Of a stretch of DNA of 63,094 bases, positions 1-9,499 are shown one piece after another; within the stretch, counting starts at the first letter, position 1, and each line of letters starts with the position of its first letter. This DNA is from Pegethrix bostrychoides GSE-TBD4-15B. Lineage in GTDB: Bacteria > Cyanobacteriota > Cyanobacteriia > Elainellales > Elainellaceae. The DNA lies in contig JAHHHV010000010.1 of assembly GCA_019359155.1 (NCBI GenBank), positions 1-63,094 of the forward strand, in the 5' to 3' direction. The notes below the pieces were generated by a model. It was not told the origin of the DNA. It made no database searches and was given only the letters and a program-made list of their open reading frames with translations. Both the position numbers and the translations under genes were made by a program.

Positions 1-125
1 ATAGCGCGCAATTTTGCCCTGAATTTGTATCGCCACAATGGTTTTGAGAATATGGCTCAAGCTCAACGGCTCGCTGGCTTTGGTCTGAGCACACTCAAGT
101 TATTATTTAGAATGAAATAACCCTG
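1..125 (+). mobile_element. 3' end of an ISAs1-like insertion sequence (transposase C-terminus)
   Basis: Frame 1 is open from the first base to a TAA at 118-120 and encodes 39 residues, beginning IARNFALNLYRHNGF and ending LKLLFRMK. The pattern (RN-aliphatic-L-R-GF-N-A-x-R) resembles the extreme C-terminus of ISAs1-type DDE transposases; the family call comes from recall and was not searched. CCCTG follows the stop at 121-125, and leucine-rich-repeat coding sequence starts at base 126. I place the right end of the element at 125/126. Only this terminal piece lies in the window, so the target duplication and the other inverted repeat cannot be seen. Confidence 0.6.
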
Positions 126-150
126 CAATCAAATCAGTGAAATTCCTACT

Positions 151-2802
151 GTGGTTGAAATGCTCACAAATTTGACAGAGCTTGACCTCCGGGGCAACCA
201 AATCAGCGAAATTCCTACGATAATTGGCAATCTGATTAATCTAACGGAGCTTGATCTTTCTAGCAATCAGATCAGCGAAATCCCAGAAGTGATTGGGCAA
301 CTGACAAATTTGACAAAGCTTGATCTTTCTGGCAACCAAATCAGCGAAATTCCTACTGCGGTTGGGCATCTCACTAATCTAACGAGGCTTAACCTCTCTA
401 ATAACCAAATCAGCAAGATTCCAGAAGTGATTGGTCAGTTGTCCAATCTAGTAGGGCTTAACCTCTGGAGTAACCAGATCAGCGAGATTCCTGCGGTGAT
501 GGGACAGCTGGCTAATATGACGGGACTTGACCTCCATAGCAACCAAATTAGTAAGATTTCTGAGGTGATTGGGAACCTGACTCATCTATCAGGTCTTTCC
601 CTCTTTAACAACCAAATCAGCGAAATTCCTGCTGCAATTGGGAATCTGATCAATTTAACTTCGCTTGACCTTGAGAAAAACCATATCACATGGCTCCCAG
701 AAGAAATCTCTCAACTCCCTCAGCTTAAAAAACTTAATTTGCAAGGCAATCCCATCAACATTCCACCTGATATTCTCGCGCCTAAACCGGGCGAAAGATG
801 GCCAAATGCACAGCCCATTCTTGACTACTACTTCCGCGCTCAAGACCCGAACGAAACTACTATCCTCTACGAAGCCAAAATCCTGATCGTTGGTGAAGGT
901 GGCTCCGGCAAAACTAGCCTTGCGCGCAAACTGCTCGACCCCGACTATCAGCTTCCTCCCGAAACCGAAGACAATTCTACAGAAGGCATCGATATTTTTA
1001 AATGGGAATTCACCGGACGCAACCAAAAAAACTATCGCATCAATATTTGGGACTTTGGCGGCCAAGAAATCTATCACCAAACCCACCAATTTTTTCTCAC
1101 CGAACGCTCGCTTTATCTGCTCGTTGCCGACAGCCGCAAAGAAGACACCGACCATTACTTTTGGCTGCAAATCATCCGCCTGCTCAGCAACGATAGCCCC
1201 GTGCTGCTGATCCAAAACGAAAAACAAAACCGCACCTGCAACCTCAACCTGCGCGAACTCCGCGCCGAATTCGAGAACCTGCGGCCAGCCCTCAGCACCA
1301 ACCTCGCCGACAATCGCGGCCTCGAAGACCTCAAAACCGCCATCCAGCACAGCCTCGAAGACCTGCTGCCCAACGGCATCCCCTTCCCAAATAGCTGGCT
1401 CAACGTCCGCTACAGCCTCGAAAATGACAACCGCAACTACATCGACTGCGCCGACTACGAAGCCACCTGTCGCTATCACGGCATCACCCAGCGCGACGAA
1501 ATGTTCACCCTCAGCCGCTTCCTGCACAGCCTCGGCATCTGCTTGCATTTCCAAGAAGACCCGCTCTTGCGCCGCTATCTCATCCTCAAACCCAACTGGG
1601 GCACTGCCGCCGTCTACACAATCCTCGACAACCCCACCGTCAAACAACAGCTCGGCGAATTCAGCCGCACCGACCTGCGCCAAATCTGGCAAGGGCAATA
1701 TGCCGAAATGCGCGACGAACTGTTGCAACTGATGAAAGCCTTCAAAGTCTGCTACGAAATCCCCCGCCGCGACGGCCACTACATCGCCCCCCACCTGCTC
1801 TCGCCCGACGCACCCGCCTACGACTGGGACAGCAGCCACAACCTGATCCTGCGCTACCGCTACAAAGGCTTCATGCCCAAAGGCATCCTCACCCGCTTCA
1901 TTGTCGAATTGCACAAGCTCATCGAAAACGTCTCAGATCCAGACAAAGCCTTGGTTTGGAAAACCGGCGTTGTGCTCGTCAGCCCCAACCGCGCCCGCGC
2001 TGAAATCATTGAAGACTACCGCAACCGCCAGATCCGCATCCGGCTCAGCGGCTCCCACCAGCGTGATTTCCTTGCCGTCCTCAACCATGAATTCCAAACC
2101 ATCCACGACAGCTACGAACGCCTGGAATACGACACCCTGATTCCCTGCAACTGCGCTGTTTGCAAAGCCAGCCCCCAACCCTTTTCCTTCCCCTTCGACC
2201 GCCTCCAGCGCTGCATCACCCAGCACCGCAACACAATCGAATGCCACGAAAGCGGTGAAGATGTCAACGTCCGCCGCCTGCTCGACGATAGCATCGACCC
2301 CGCCTTCGACCGCAAGCGCCGCGAGATGGAAGAACGCGAATTCGGCTTCGGTGCTGAGCGAGCCTACAGAGATATGCTAGAAATTACGAAACAGGCTGTC
2401 AGCCAACCTTTGATTGTCAAACAGGAGCAGAATCCGGTGAGTACAACCATCCATCAAAACCACTCCGGCAGCGGCGATAACGTTGCGGGCGACAAAACGG
2501 TGAACTACAACGCCAGCACTGCCGAACTGCTCCAGCTCGTCGCCACCTTACGCCAAACTGCCGCCCAGTTTCCGCAAGACGTTCAAGAAGAAATCACTAT
2601 TGATCTCGACGACGTAGAAGCCGAAATCCAAAGACCCGAAGCCCAGCGCAACCCCACCCGCCTCAAAAAACGCCTGCTCGCCGCTGCTGTTGCCGCTACC
2701 GCCATCGCCACCCCCATCGCCGCCACCACCAACTTCGCCAACACTGCCCTCGATTTGGGCAGCAAACTCGGCATCGAACTGCCGCTGACTCCCAGGCCGT
2801 AA
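151..2802 (+). CDS. Roco-type protein (LRR-Roc-COR), 5'-truncated by an IS element
   Basis: About nine 23-residue leucine-rich repeats (LxxLxxLDLxxNQISEIPxxIGx, residues 1-205) are followed by a Roc GTPase domain with P-loop GEGGSGKTS (248-256) and G3 motif WDFGGQE (300-306). A COR-like region runs to about 690 and is followed by a tail. The usual NKxD guanine motif is replaced by QNEKQN near 355-360. The tail has a GSGDNVAGDKTVNYN motif, which I recall from cyanobacterial signalling and conflict proteins, and a hydrophobic Ala-rich segment near 845-870 that could sit in a membrane. Repeat coding is open upstream of the GTG at 151 back to base 126, where the insertion sequence begins, so the native N-terminus and promoter are lost. 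The LRR part is more AT-rich than the C-rich remainder. Whether the shortened gene is expressed is unknown. Confidence 0.85.
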   Translation: MVEMLTNLTELDLRGNQISEIPTIIGNLINLTELDLSSNQISEIPEVIGQLTNLTKLDLSGNQISEIPTAVGHLTNLTRLNLSNNQISKIPEVIGQLSNLVGLNLWSNQISEIPAVMGQLANMTGLDLHSNQISKISEVIGNLTHLSGLSLFNNQISEIPAAIGNLINLTSLDLEKNHITWLPEEISQLPQLKKLNLQGNPINIPPDILAPKPGERWPNAQPILDYYFRAQDPNETTILYEAKILIVGEGGSGKTSLARKLLDPDYQLPPETEDNSTEGIDIFKWEFTGRNQKNYRINIWDFGGQEIYHQTHQFFLTERSLYLLVADSRKEDTDHYFWLQIIRLLSNDSPVLLIQNEKQNRTCNLNLRELRAEFENLRPALSTNLADNRGLEDLKTAIQHSLEDLLPNGIPFPNSWLNVRYSLENDNRNYIDCADYEATCRYHGITQRDEMFTLSRFLHSLGICLHFQEDPLLRRYLILKPNWGTAAVYTILDNPTVKQQLGEFSRTDLRQIWQGQYAEMRDELLQLMKAFKVCYEIPRRDGHYIAPHLLSPDAPAYDWDSSHNLILRYRYKGFMPKGILTRFIVELHKLIENVSDPDKALVWKTGVVLVSPNRARAEIIEDYRNRQIRIRLSGSHQRDFLAVLNHEFQTIHDSYERLEYDTLIPCNCAVCKASPQPFSFPFDRLQRCITQHRNTIECHESGEDVNVRRLLDDSIDPAFDRKRREMEEREFGFGAERAYRDMLEITKQAVSQPLIVKQEQNPVSTTIHQNHSGSGDNVAGDKTVNYNASTAELLQLVATLRQTAAQFPQDVQEEITIDLDDVEAEIQRPEAQRNPTRLKKRLLAAAVAATAIATPIAATTNFANTALDLGSKLGIELPLTPRP

Positions 2803-2862
2803 TCCTGAGTTTAAGACGAGAGCGAGAGGCGCTGAAGCCAAGATTTCTGAGCCTGAAAATCT

Positions 2863-3588
2863 CTACGGCGCGAGTTTAGCCTTTTTAGCGCGATTTGCCT
2901 CATACCAACCCGCAACCGCCGGAACCCAGGCATGGAAAGAATTCCAGATTAGCTCACAGAGCTGCTGCGCCTCAAGCTGCGCGTCTAGCTTCCAGCGCAG
3001 ATCCAGCAGATGCATCAGCGAACGGACATTCGCCGACATTACCCAATGCTGCCGCACGTCAAACGGAATAATGCTGCGGGCATGTTCCTCAGAAAATCCC
3101 TGCTCGATGCGTAGAGCATAGCGTTCGCTAGCTTTCAGACACCAGTCGAGATCTTCTTGGCGCAGAGTCTCGGTATATTCATAGCGTTTGCCCTGCCGAT
3201 CGCTATAGAAACCCACCGGGCGCAGATAGAATACTTCTTCCAGGTCACGCTTGCCTTCTACTACGTCCATAATTCGCTTACCCGAATAGCGAAAGGACTG
3301 AACATCAAAAGAAATGCCAACGCGATGTGTACGGATTTGCTGCATCGTTGAGTGCGGAAAAAACCCGCAGTTGAGAACGATTTGAGGATGCTCCAATGGG
3401 CCATAATGTCCCCGGTTCCCCGCCAGCAGATGCTTAACAATCACCTCTCCCGCCTCGGCTTCATCCGGGAAGCGGTCGCGCTCGTCCCAGACAAAGCTCT
3501 CAGCATAGTCTTGGTGCATCGCCGCATAGATCACCTGATGCGGATTTGGGGTTTGGGAGAGGACTTCGACTTTGAAGAAGCGATCCAT
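2863..3588 (-). CDS. thyX: Flavin-dependent thymidylate synthase ThyX
   Basis: Makes dTMP from dUMP using methylenetetrahydrofolate, with FAD and NADPH as reductants. The 241-residue length fits ThyX. The signature lies at residues 86-100 as RTHRVGISFDVQSFR followed by YSG, the form I associate with cyanobacterial ThyX; it corresponds to the RHRx7S nucleotide/FAD-binding motif. The C-terminal half has the expected R-S-I-I-P-F and N-V-R-S-L-M-H-L-L-D-L-R segments that contribute to the dUMP site. The gene converges on the Roco gene, 60 bp away. An AT-rich stretch with a TATAAA-like sequence lies upstream (about 3625), but I see no convincing -35 box. Confidence 0.95.
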   Translation of the reverse strand: MDRFFKVEVLSQTPNPHQVIYAAMHQDYAESFVWDERDRFPDEAEAGEVIVKHLLAGNRGHYGPLEHPQIVLNCGFFPHSTMQQIRTHRVGISFDVQSFRYSGKRIMDVVEGKRDLEEVFYLRPVGFYSDRQGKRYEYTETLRQEDLDWCLKASERYALRIEQGFSEEHARSIIPFDVRQHWVMSANVRSLMHLLDLRWKLDAQLEAQQLCELIWNSFHAWVPAVAGWYEANRAKKAKLAP

Positions 3589-3655
3589 AGGAGATTGCGG
3601 TTAAATCACGATACGAAGCAAATATTTATAGCGCAAAAGCCAGCTCTCGGCACAG

Positions 3656-4540
3656 TTAGTCGAGATTTTCTAGACGGTGCGGCTCTAGGTGCGGCTTCAG
3701 GTGCGGCTCTAGGCACGGCTTCGGCTGAAGCTGCTGCAAGCTCTCTATCAGCGTATGACAGAGCAGCGGCTCAGTTTCGCGATCTAGCATCAGCCGGAAA
3801 CAGTCGCTCAAATGGTTAGCAGCCAGCGGCGGTTTTGGCCGCTGGACAATTTGGGTTAGCTGCCGGATGGCGATGAGTCGCTGCACCGGATCGGCGGCTG
3901 AGAGCTGTCCCAGATAGTCTGGTGCAATAGAGTCTGGTGCAATAGAGTCTGGCGAAACGGGAGCCTCTGTCTTAGATCTGGGTGAATCTAGCTGCCGCCA
4001 AATCAGCAGGCTCAAAATTGCCAGCAGCCCCAAGCCTTCCAAAATCACGCCCATTGCTAGCCAAGAGCGATCCGACTCCAGCCAGATTGCCAGCGATAGA
4101 TAAACCGTGCCAGCCGCCGCCAGTCCCGCCAGCGCCGCCAGGCTCAGCGCCCGGTCGAATCGTCTCCAGAATCCCCAGTTCCGCCAGGATTTGAGCTGTC
4201 CCTGCTCAGCCAGATAAACGCCCAGCATCGCCGTCAGTCCAACCGCCAGCGCCAGCAGCCACTGCCAGAAGACCCACAGCAGCAGCAGACTCCCCAAGCC
4301 GCTCAGCAGCCAGCCTTTCGAGCGGTTGAGCCGTCGGGTGAGGCTACGATAGCTATACTTTTCAGGCCAGCGTGAGAGCCATAGATACTGCGGCAGATAC
4401 TGCGACAGATACTGCGGCAGGCGGGATGCAGATTGGGCGGTAAACTGGGCGAGCTGGAGGGGAAATTGGCTGAGCTGGTTAGTTTTCACAGAAGGTTTAG
4501 ATTGACTCGATGAACGACAGTTGACCACGCCTAAGAGCAT
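3656..4540 (-). CDS. Cyanobacterial membrane protein with armadillo-like C-terminal region
   Basis: The protein has 294 residues. A Gln/Leu/Tyr-rich N-terminus (residues 25-55, repeated Q-Y-L-x) is followed by the basic motif YSYRSLTRRLNRSKGW, four hydrophobic segments between about 75 and 180, and a helical C-terminus (about 205-270). It matches my memory of a conserved cyanobacterial family annotated as armadillo-type fold protein; its function is unknown. Three separate in-frame tandem repeats occur in the gene (listed separately), giving LPQYLSQYLPQYL near the start, SIAPDSIAPD in the linker and LEPHLKPHLEPH at the end. The start region is poorly conserved, so the true start may be further in. 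The gene is divergent from the alkyltransferase-like gene. Confidence 0.65.
   Translation of the reverse strand: MLLGVVNCRSSSQSKPSVKTNQLSQFPLQLAQFTAQSASRLPQYLSQYLPQYLWLSRWPEKYSYRSLTRRLNRSKGWLLSGLGSLLLLWVFWQWLLALAVGLTAMLGVYLAEQGQLKSWRNWGFWRRFDRALSLAALAGLAAAGTVYLSLAIWLESDRSWLAMGVILEGLGLLAILSLLIWRQLDSPRSKTEAPVSPDSIAPDSIAPDYLGQLSAADPVQRLIAIRQLTQIVQRPKPPLAANHLSDCFRLMLDRETEPLLCHTLIESLQQLQPKPCLEPHLKPHLEPHRLENLD
3676..3723. repeat. 12-bp tandem repeat, 4 copies, coding
   Basis: Units GGTGCGGCTCTA, GGTGCGGCTTCA, GGTGCGGCTCTA and GGCACGGCTTCG lie end to end near the 3' end of the membrane-protein gene. Read on the minus strand they encode the four-residue repeat LxPH. Confidence 0.9.
3916..3954. repeat. 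15-bp tandem repeat, 2.6 copies, coding
   Basis: AGTCTGGTGCAATAG occurs at 3916-3930 and 3931-3945, with a third partial copy to 3954. On the minus strand it encodes DSIAPDSIAPD in the linker of the membrane protein. The two full copies are identical, which suggests a recent event. Confidence 0.95.
4383..4418. repeat. 12-bp tandem repeat, 3 copies, coding
   Basis: AGATACTGCGGC, AGATACTGCGAC and AGATACTGCGGC lie head to tail and encode the (L/S)-x-Q-Y repeat in the N-terminal part of the membrane protein. Confidence 0.95.
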
Positions 4541-4610
4541 AGCAAGGCCGCTTGCCCCCTCATGCTAAATTGCGTTAAAAATTTGAAGCGCGCTTGTGCA
4601 GAATCGCAAA

Positions 4611-4943
4611 ATGTCTAGCTACGAGGCGATCTACGCCGTGGTGCGGCAGATTCCAGTAGGTCAAGTGGCCACCTATGGCCAAATTGCTCAGCTTGCCAAC
4701 TTGGGCGGACAGGCGCGGCTCGTCGGCTATGCGCTCTATCGCGTCACGCCTGATCTGGCTGTGCCCTGGCATCGGGTGATCAACGCCAAGGGCGAGATTT
4801 CTGAATCGCCGTTTCGGTATGGCAACGATCAACTCCAGCGGCATTTACTGGAGCAGGAGGGCGTGCAGTTTTCGGCGGCTGGCAAGGTGAGTTTGGCAAC
4901 CTATCGCTGGCAGCCACCTAGCGACTTCCCCGCAGACGCTTGA
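4611..4943 (+). CDS. Alkyltransferase-like protein (MGMT/Atl family, PWHR active site)
   Basis: A 110-residue single-domain member of the O6-alkylguanine-DNA alkyltransferase family. The helix-turn-helix segment VGQVATYGQIAQLA and the arginine finger of the DNA-binding face (GQARLVGYAL) are present. The active-site motif reads VPWHRVINAKG, so the acceptor cysteine of PCHR is replaced by tryptophan. Proteins of this kind (E. coli Atl/YbaZ, yeast Atl1) do not transfer alkyl groups; they bind O6-alkylguanine, flip it and recruit nucleotide excision repair. I chose the ATG at 4611; an in-frame GTG at 4596 is possible. The last 26 bp overlap the 3' end of the convergent next gene. Confidence 0.88.
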   Translation: MSSYEAIYAVVRQIPVGQVATYGQIAQLANLGGQARLVGYALYRVTPDLAVPWHRVINAKGEISESPFRYGNDQLQRHLLEQEGVQFSAAGKVSLATYRWQPPSDFPADA

Positions 4944-5739
4944 CAGAGCCACGCCCTCGATCGTCCGGCCCATCAGGGTAATCTCTAGGATCATAGCGGT
5001 CGTCATAGCCCTCTGCCTGCGATCTGCGGCGCGGCTCTCGTCCCTGTCGATAGTCGTCCCGACTCTGGTATGGGTCTTGATATTGATCTCGCTCAGCCCC
5101 TTGGCCTAGCTGACGACAGACTTCTCGGAATATATCTCTGCGGAGGTAAGGATATTCTGAAACCCAGAGGTCAGATTCCGGCAAAAATACATCAGAGACA
5201 AAGCTGATGCGGCTCAAGTCGCCCCGGTTTGACATCACCAAGAGCTGCGCCGTATCGCCGGGGCGAATCGAGCGATGTTCGCGCAGCAGCGGCGCCTGCG
5301 TGGTGACCACAAAGCCAGTGTCGTCGCTAATTTCCAGGTTGATGCGGCGCTCGCGGTTCTCAATGATCACCAGCTCGCCCTGCTTGTTGACTGTCTCCTC
5401 TTTGCCAACCAAATTCTCGGTAATAAAAGTATCCAGCACTTCACCTTCAAAAAAGCCGCTGAACTTATATTTGCGGCAGTCCAGATTGCGGCGAGTCGCC
5501 CGATAGGCCGGACTCCAGAACCAGTAAAGCCCAGTCGCGCTGGCTAAAAAGGCCAGGATAATCTGAAATCGCTCGCCAGCAAAATAATTTAGCACGACCA
5601 CCGCCACCAGCCCCGCCACCGAAATCAGCACGCGCTGCAAAATATCGGTCAGCTTGCCCCAATAGAAGCGATATTGATTGAAGGTGGCGGTGAGCGGCAC
5701 CAGCTCTTCAAATTTCTTGCGGGTAATCGGAATGAGCAT
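4918..5739 (-). CDS. Conserved cyanobacterial membrane protein of unknown function
   Basis: 273 residues. The N-terminus, starting MLIPITRKKFEELVP, precedes two membrane segments (about 37-53 and 58-76) with a short loop. A soluble domain of about 130 residues (95-215) follows, with beta-rich character and the sequence GELVIIENRERRINLEI. The last 55 residues are Arg/Asp/Tyr-rich and look disordered. Homologues are sometimes labelled phosphate ABC transporter permease, but I see no permease motif and would not transfer that name. The 3' end overlaps the alkyltransferase-like gene tail-to-tail by 26 bp. Confidence 0.7.
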   Translation of the reverse strand: MLIPITRKKFEELVPLTATFNQYRFYWGKLTDILQRVLISVAGLVAVVVLNYFAGERFQIILAFLASATGLYWFWSPAYRATRRNLDCRKYKFSGFFEGEVLDTFITENLVGKEETVNKQGELVIIENRERRINLEISDDTGFVVTTQAPLLREHRSIRPGDTAQLLVMSNRGDLSRISFVSDVFLPESDLWVSEYPYLRRDIFREVCRQLGQGAERDQYQDPYQSRDDYRQGREPRRRSQAEGYDDRYDPRDYPDGPDDRGRGSVKRLRGSR

Positions 5740-5798
5740 GGGGTGGTTTAGGCAGCGAGATAGAAAGCAGCAAGGTGGCTTCTCAATTCTAGTCTGAT

Positions 5799-7154
5799 CT
5801 AGTCAGACAGAATTTGGCGGCAAAGCTGGCTAAAGTGCTCGCCGCGTTGCTCAAAGTCGCTGTACTGATCAAAGCTAGCGCAGGCTGGAGAGAGCAGAAC
5901 GTTTTGCGCCCCTAGCTGCTCTGCCAAATCTGCCCCGCGCCGCACGGCTTGCTCCATTGTCTCGACAATTTCGGAGGGCTGACCGATCTGCTCAAATCGC
6001 TGAGCAAAACCTGGAGCCGCACGGCCAATTAGCAGCACTACCGCTGCTCGCTCGCGGATCGTCTGCATCCAAAGCGTATCGTCTCCGGCTTTAGCCTCGC
6101 CGCCCGCAATCAAAATCGTCGGAGCTGCCACCGCCGCCAAGCCGACCTGAGCCGCGTCGTAGTTGGTGGCCTTGCTATCGTTGATGAAGGCAATGCCGCG
6201 CCAAGTGCAGACTAGCTCCAGGCGGTGCGGCATGCCCGGAAACTGCCGAATCGCCTCCACAATTGCAGATTGAGCAATTCCGGCCAGCCTCGCGGTCAGC
6301 ACCGCCATCAGCAAATTCTGCTGGTTGTGGCTGCCGATCATCCGCAGATCCGCCACCTGCAGAATCGGTTCGCCCTGCACGATCGCCCAGCCATTCTCAA
6401 TGTAAGCTCCCCGCTCCGGTGCACAGAGCAGATCGGCTTTGCCCGTAACGCTGGTCCAATAGGCTTTTGGCCAGGTTTGCGCCATCTGCCGCAGATAGGG
6501 ATCGTCGCCGTTGAGCACCTGAAGCGCCGAGCTAGAGAGCAGCTTGGCTTTGATGGCGGAGTAGTTTTCTAGCGTCTGGTGGCGGCTGAGGTGATCGGCG
6601 CTAAAAGTTGTCCAAACGCCAATCCGGGGCGCAACCGTAACGGAGGACTCAATTTGATAGCTGCTCAGCTCGGCAATCACCCAGTCTGGCGGCTGTGAGA
6701 GCGCCTGCAAAGCCACTTCCCCGACCGCATAGCCAATGTTGCCGCAGGCCGGAGCCGTCAGCCCCGCCGCCTGGAAGATCGCGGCAATCAGTGCGGTAGT
6801 GGTGGTCTTGCCGTTCGTGCCCGTGACGCTGACCCAGGGAATCTGCAACAAACTCTGCCAAGCCAGCTCTACTTCGCCAATAGTTTCAAGGCCCAGCTCC
6901 CGCGCTTTGACCAGAGCAGGCAGATCCCAGGGCACGCCGGGGCTGACGACCACAAGCTGCATCAGATCGGGATCAGGCGTGAACCGATCGCCTAGCCTGA
7001 CGGCAATTCCCTCAGCGTTTAGCATGTGCTGGAGCGGCTGTAGAGCAGGGGCAGTTCCAGCATCACTGACCGTCACCTGCCAGCCCTGACGCTGTAGCAA
7101 ACGCGCCGCCGCCACCCCCGATCGGCCCAGACCAATGACATAAGCGCTAGGCAT
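5799..7154 (-). CDS. murD: UDP-N-acetylmuramoyl-L-alanine--D-glutamate ligase MurD
   Basis: Cytoplasmic peptidoglycan precursor ligase that adds D-glutamate to UDP-MurNAc-L-Ala with ATP. About 451 residues, normal for MurD. The N-terminal Rossmann segment is [16 protein letters not shown]. The central ATP-binding loop is [11 protein letters not shown], preceded by a VSPGVP motif. The Mur signature N-D-S-K-A-T-N and the C-terminal segment [12 protein letters not shown] are present. I chose the ATG at 7154 (MPSAYVIG), because the family begins almost directly with the Rossmann strand; a TTG at 7166 would add four residues. No other mur or fts gene is adjacent. Confidence 0.95.
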   Translation of the reverse strand: MPSAYVIGLGRSGVAAARLLQRQGWQVTVSDAGTAPALQPLQHMLNAEGIAVRLGDRFTPDPDLMQLVVVSPGVPWDLPALVKARELGLETIGEVELAWQSLLQIPWVSVTGTNGKTTTTALIAAIFQAAGLTAPACGNIGYAVGEVALQALSQPPDWVIAELSSYQIESSVTVAPRIGVWTTFSADHLSRHQTLENYSAIKAKLLSSSALQVLNGDDPYLRQMAQTWPKAYWTSVTGKADLLCAPERGAYIENGWAIVQGEPILQVADLRMIGSHNQQNLLMAVLTARLAGIAQSAIVEAIRQFPGMPHRLELVCTWRGIAFINDSKATNYDAAQVGLAAVAAPTILIAGGEAKAGDDTLWMQTIRERAAVVLLIGRAAPGFAQRFEQIGQPSEIVETMEQAVRRGADLAEQLGAQNVLLSPACASFDQYSDFEQRGEHFSQLCRQILSD

Positions 7155-7363
7155 ATTCTCTGACAACTGTTCCTGGAAACTTTGCTGAAAACTCTACGAG
7201 CTGCCCGATCAGTGCTAAAGCTGGCTCAGCGGCTTTGGCAGCACCCATCTTAGCCCTCCTCACCTTTGCTAGATGTGAATTCTTGTAAAACTGCCAGGGT
7301 TAATTCAGAGCGCTGAGCTTTGGTGAGACACCATGGCGAAGAGGTCGCCTAGTCTTCAGGCTT

Positions 7364-9499
7364 TCAGGCTTTCACAATCGCCCCAAAATCAGCTAAAACG
7401 CGGGCGTGGTTTCGCAGTAAACCCAGCAGATTCAGGCGGTTCTGGCGAATCTCTGGGTTTTCGTCCATCACCATGACGCTCTGCTCACCGTCAAAAAACT
7501 GGCTGACCACGGGCGCAATTTTGGCCAGCCCTGCCACCAGCTTTTGATAGTCGCGTTCAGCACGAGCCGCTTGCGTCTGGGGCAAAAGCTGCAACAGCGC
7601 CTGATAAAACGCCTGCTCTGAGGGCTGCTGAAACAGCTGCGGTTGGATCAGAGGCTGCGGGTCAAGCTGAACGGTGTCAAGTTCGCCCTGAGCCGCCAGC
7701 CGCGCCGCCCGATTTACTGTTTCATAAATCGCGTCGAGCTGCTGGGTTTGGCGGAGCTGCTGCAAAAACTCAGCTCGCTCCCGCAGATCCAGCAAATCTT
7801 GCAGGCCGCGATTTTGGGCTTCGCGGTCGCCCTCGCCCAGCACAGCGTTCACCAAATCGTAGTCCACCGCACGCTCGTCTTGCAGCAGGGTTCGCAGTCG
7901 CTGTAAGAAAAAGTCGCGCAGTTGGCTCAAGAGCTGCGCTGGTTCAGTTTTTGATTGGGCAGCCTGCGTGACCACCTGCGCCAAGAGCTGATCCAAATTT
8001 AGCCCCAGCTTCGCCGCCCAGATAATATTCACCACCGCATTGGCCGCTCGCCGCAGCGCAAACGGATCGGAGGAGCCAGTGGGCAGCATCCCCAGGCTAA
8101 AAATTCCGCTCAACGTATCCAGTCGGTCGGCCAGCCCCACGATTTGCCCTGCCAAAGACTGTGGCAGCGTATCGCCTGCTCCACGCGGCAAGTAATGCTC
8201 AAAAATTGCGGTGGCCACCTCTGGCGACTCTCCAGCGCTGGCGGCGTACTTCTGTCCCATCACGCCCTGAAGCTCCGGGAATTCGCCCACCATCTGCGTC
8301 ACCAAGTCGGCCTTGCAGAGCAGAGCGGCTCGCCCAATGGTCTGGCGCTGCTCTGCTCCAAGCTGAAGCTGCTCGGTAATCAGGTCAGCAATCTGGCCAA
8401 TTCGCGCCACCTTGGCGCGTACCGAACCCAGATCTTCTTGAAAGGTGACGGTTTCGAGTCGCGGCAGGTAAGCCTCTAGCGGCTGCTTGCGGTCGAGATC
8501 AAAAAAGTACTTGCCGTCCGAGAGTCGCGCCCGAATCACCCGCTCGTTGCCCGCCGCAATTAGCGCCGATTTGGCCGGATCGCCGTTTGAGATCGTGATG
8601 AAATAGGGCAAGAGCTCGCCGTCTTTCAGGATTGGGAAATAGCGCTGATGTCGTTCCATTTCGGTGGTGATCACCTCGGCAGGCAGCGCCAGAAACTCGG
8701 CATCAAACTGACCCACTACTGCCGTCGGAAACTCCACCAAATCGCGCACTTCTTCCAGCAGATTTGGATTGATTACCGCTTCGCCGCCCGCCGCCTGAGC
8801 TGCTGCTGTCGTCTGCGCCAAGATCAACTCCTGCCGCACCATCGGATCGACCTCCACGAAAGCTGACCGCAGCACCGCCGCATAGTCTGAGGCCGTTTTA
8901 ATCGACAGAGGCTGAGGATGCAGCACCCGATGTCCCTGTGAGATACGACCGCTAGAACAGCTCTCTGCGCCGTTTTGAATCGTTAGCGGCAGCACCGCCT
9001 CATCCAAGACCGTCACCAGCCAGCGCACCGGACGCGGAAACCGCAGATCGCCGTCGCCCCAGCGCATAAACCGCTTGCCTTCCAGACCAAAAATCCACTG
9101 CGGTACCAGCTCGCTCAAAATTTCTGAGGCCGGTCGTCCGGCGATTTGCTGTTGCAGAAACACGAACTCGCCTTTGTCAGTTTTGCGGAGTTCCAATGCC
9201 TCGACGCTAGCCCCCCGCGAGCGGGCAAATCCCTCGGCAGCTTTGGTGGGCTTGCCGTCTTTGAAAGCCGCCTGTGCCGCTGGGCCTTTTACTGCCTCCG
9301 TGCGGTCTGCCTGCTGGCTGGGCAAGCCGCGCAGCAGCAGGGCGAGCCGCCGGGGCGTGGCGTAATACTCAATCGTGTCGGGCGTGAGATAGACCTCTTC
9401 CAGGCTAGCCGGGATGCGGGTTTTCCACTGGCGCAGCGCATCTTTGACAAAGCTTGCAGGCAGTTCTTCAGTGCCGACTTCTAACAGAAAAGTGACCAT
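7364..9499 (-). CDS. glyS: Glycyl-tRNA synthetase beta subunit
   Basis: Beta chain of the alpha2-beta2 bacterial glycyl-tRNA synthetase. It binds and positions tRNA(Gly), while the alpha chain (GlyQ, not in this window) makes the adenylate. About 711 residues, typical length. It starts [18 protein letters not shown], the standard N-terminus, so I use the ATG at 9499 rather than one 11 codons upstream. The body contains an [13 protein letters not shown] segment, an HD-like region ([12 protein letters not shown]) and the C-terminal anticodon-binding helices ([17 protein letters not shown]). It is followed on the same strand by murD 209 bp downstream, which is too far to assume an operon. Confidence 0.96.
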   Translation of the reverse strand: MVTFLLEVGTEELPASFVKDALRQWKTRIPASLEEVYLTPDTIEYYATPRRLALLLRGLPSQQADRTEAVKGPAAQAAFKDGKPTKAAEGFARSRGASVEALELRKTDKGEFVFLQQQIAGRPASEILSELVPQWIFGLEGKRFMRWGDGDLRFPRPVRWLVTVLDEAVLPLTIQNGAESCSSGRISQGHRVLHPQPLSIKTASDYAAVLRSAFVEVDPMVRQELILAQTTAAAQAAGGEAVINPNLLEEVRDLVEFPTAVVGQFDAEFLALPAEVITTEMERHQRYFPILKDGELLPYFITISNGDPAKSALIAAGNERVIRARLSDGKYFFDLDRKQPLEAYLPRLETVTFQEDLGSVRAKVARIGQIADLITEQLQLGAEQRQTIGRAALLCKADLVTQMVGEFPELQGVMGQKYAASAGESPEVATAIFEHYLPRGAGDTLPQSLAGQIVGLADRLDTLSGIFSLGMLPTGSSDPFALRRAANAVVNIIWAAKLGLNLDQLLAQVVTQAAQSKTEPAQLLSQLRDFFLQRLRTLLQDERAVDYDLVNAVLGEGDREAQNRGLQDLLDLRERAEFLQQLRQTQQLDAIYETVNRAARLAAQGELDTVQLDPQPLIQPQLFQQPSEQAFYQALLQLLPQTQAARAERDYQKLVAGLAKIAPVVSQFFDGEQSVMVMDENPEIRQNRLNLLGLLRNHARVLADFGAIVKA

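Noticed and set aside
655-1914. Long minus-strand open frame (419 codons) opposite the Roco gene
   Set aside because: It mirrors the GC-rich codons of the Roc/COR region, has biased Ala/Val/Phe composition and no family motif.
4918-5739. Phosphate ABC transporter permease label sometimes attached to this family
   Set aside because: Only two membrane segments near the N-terminus and no permease loop; the name is not supported by the sequence.
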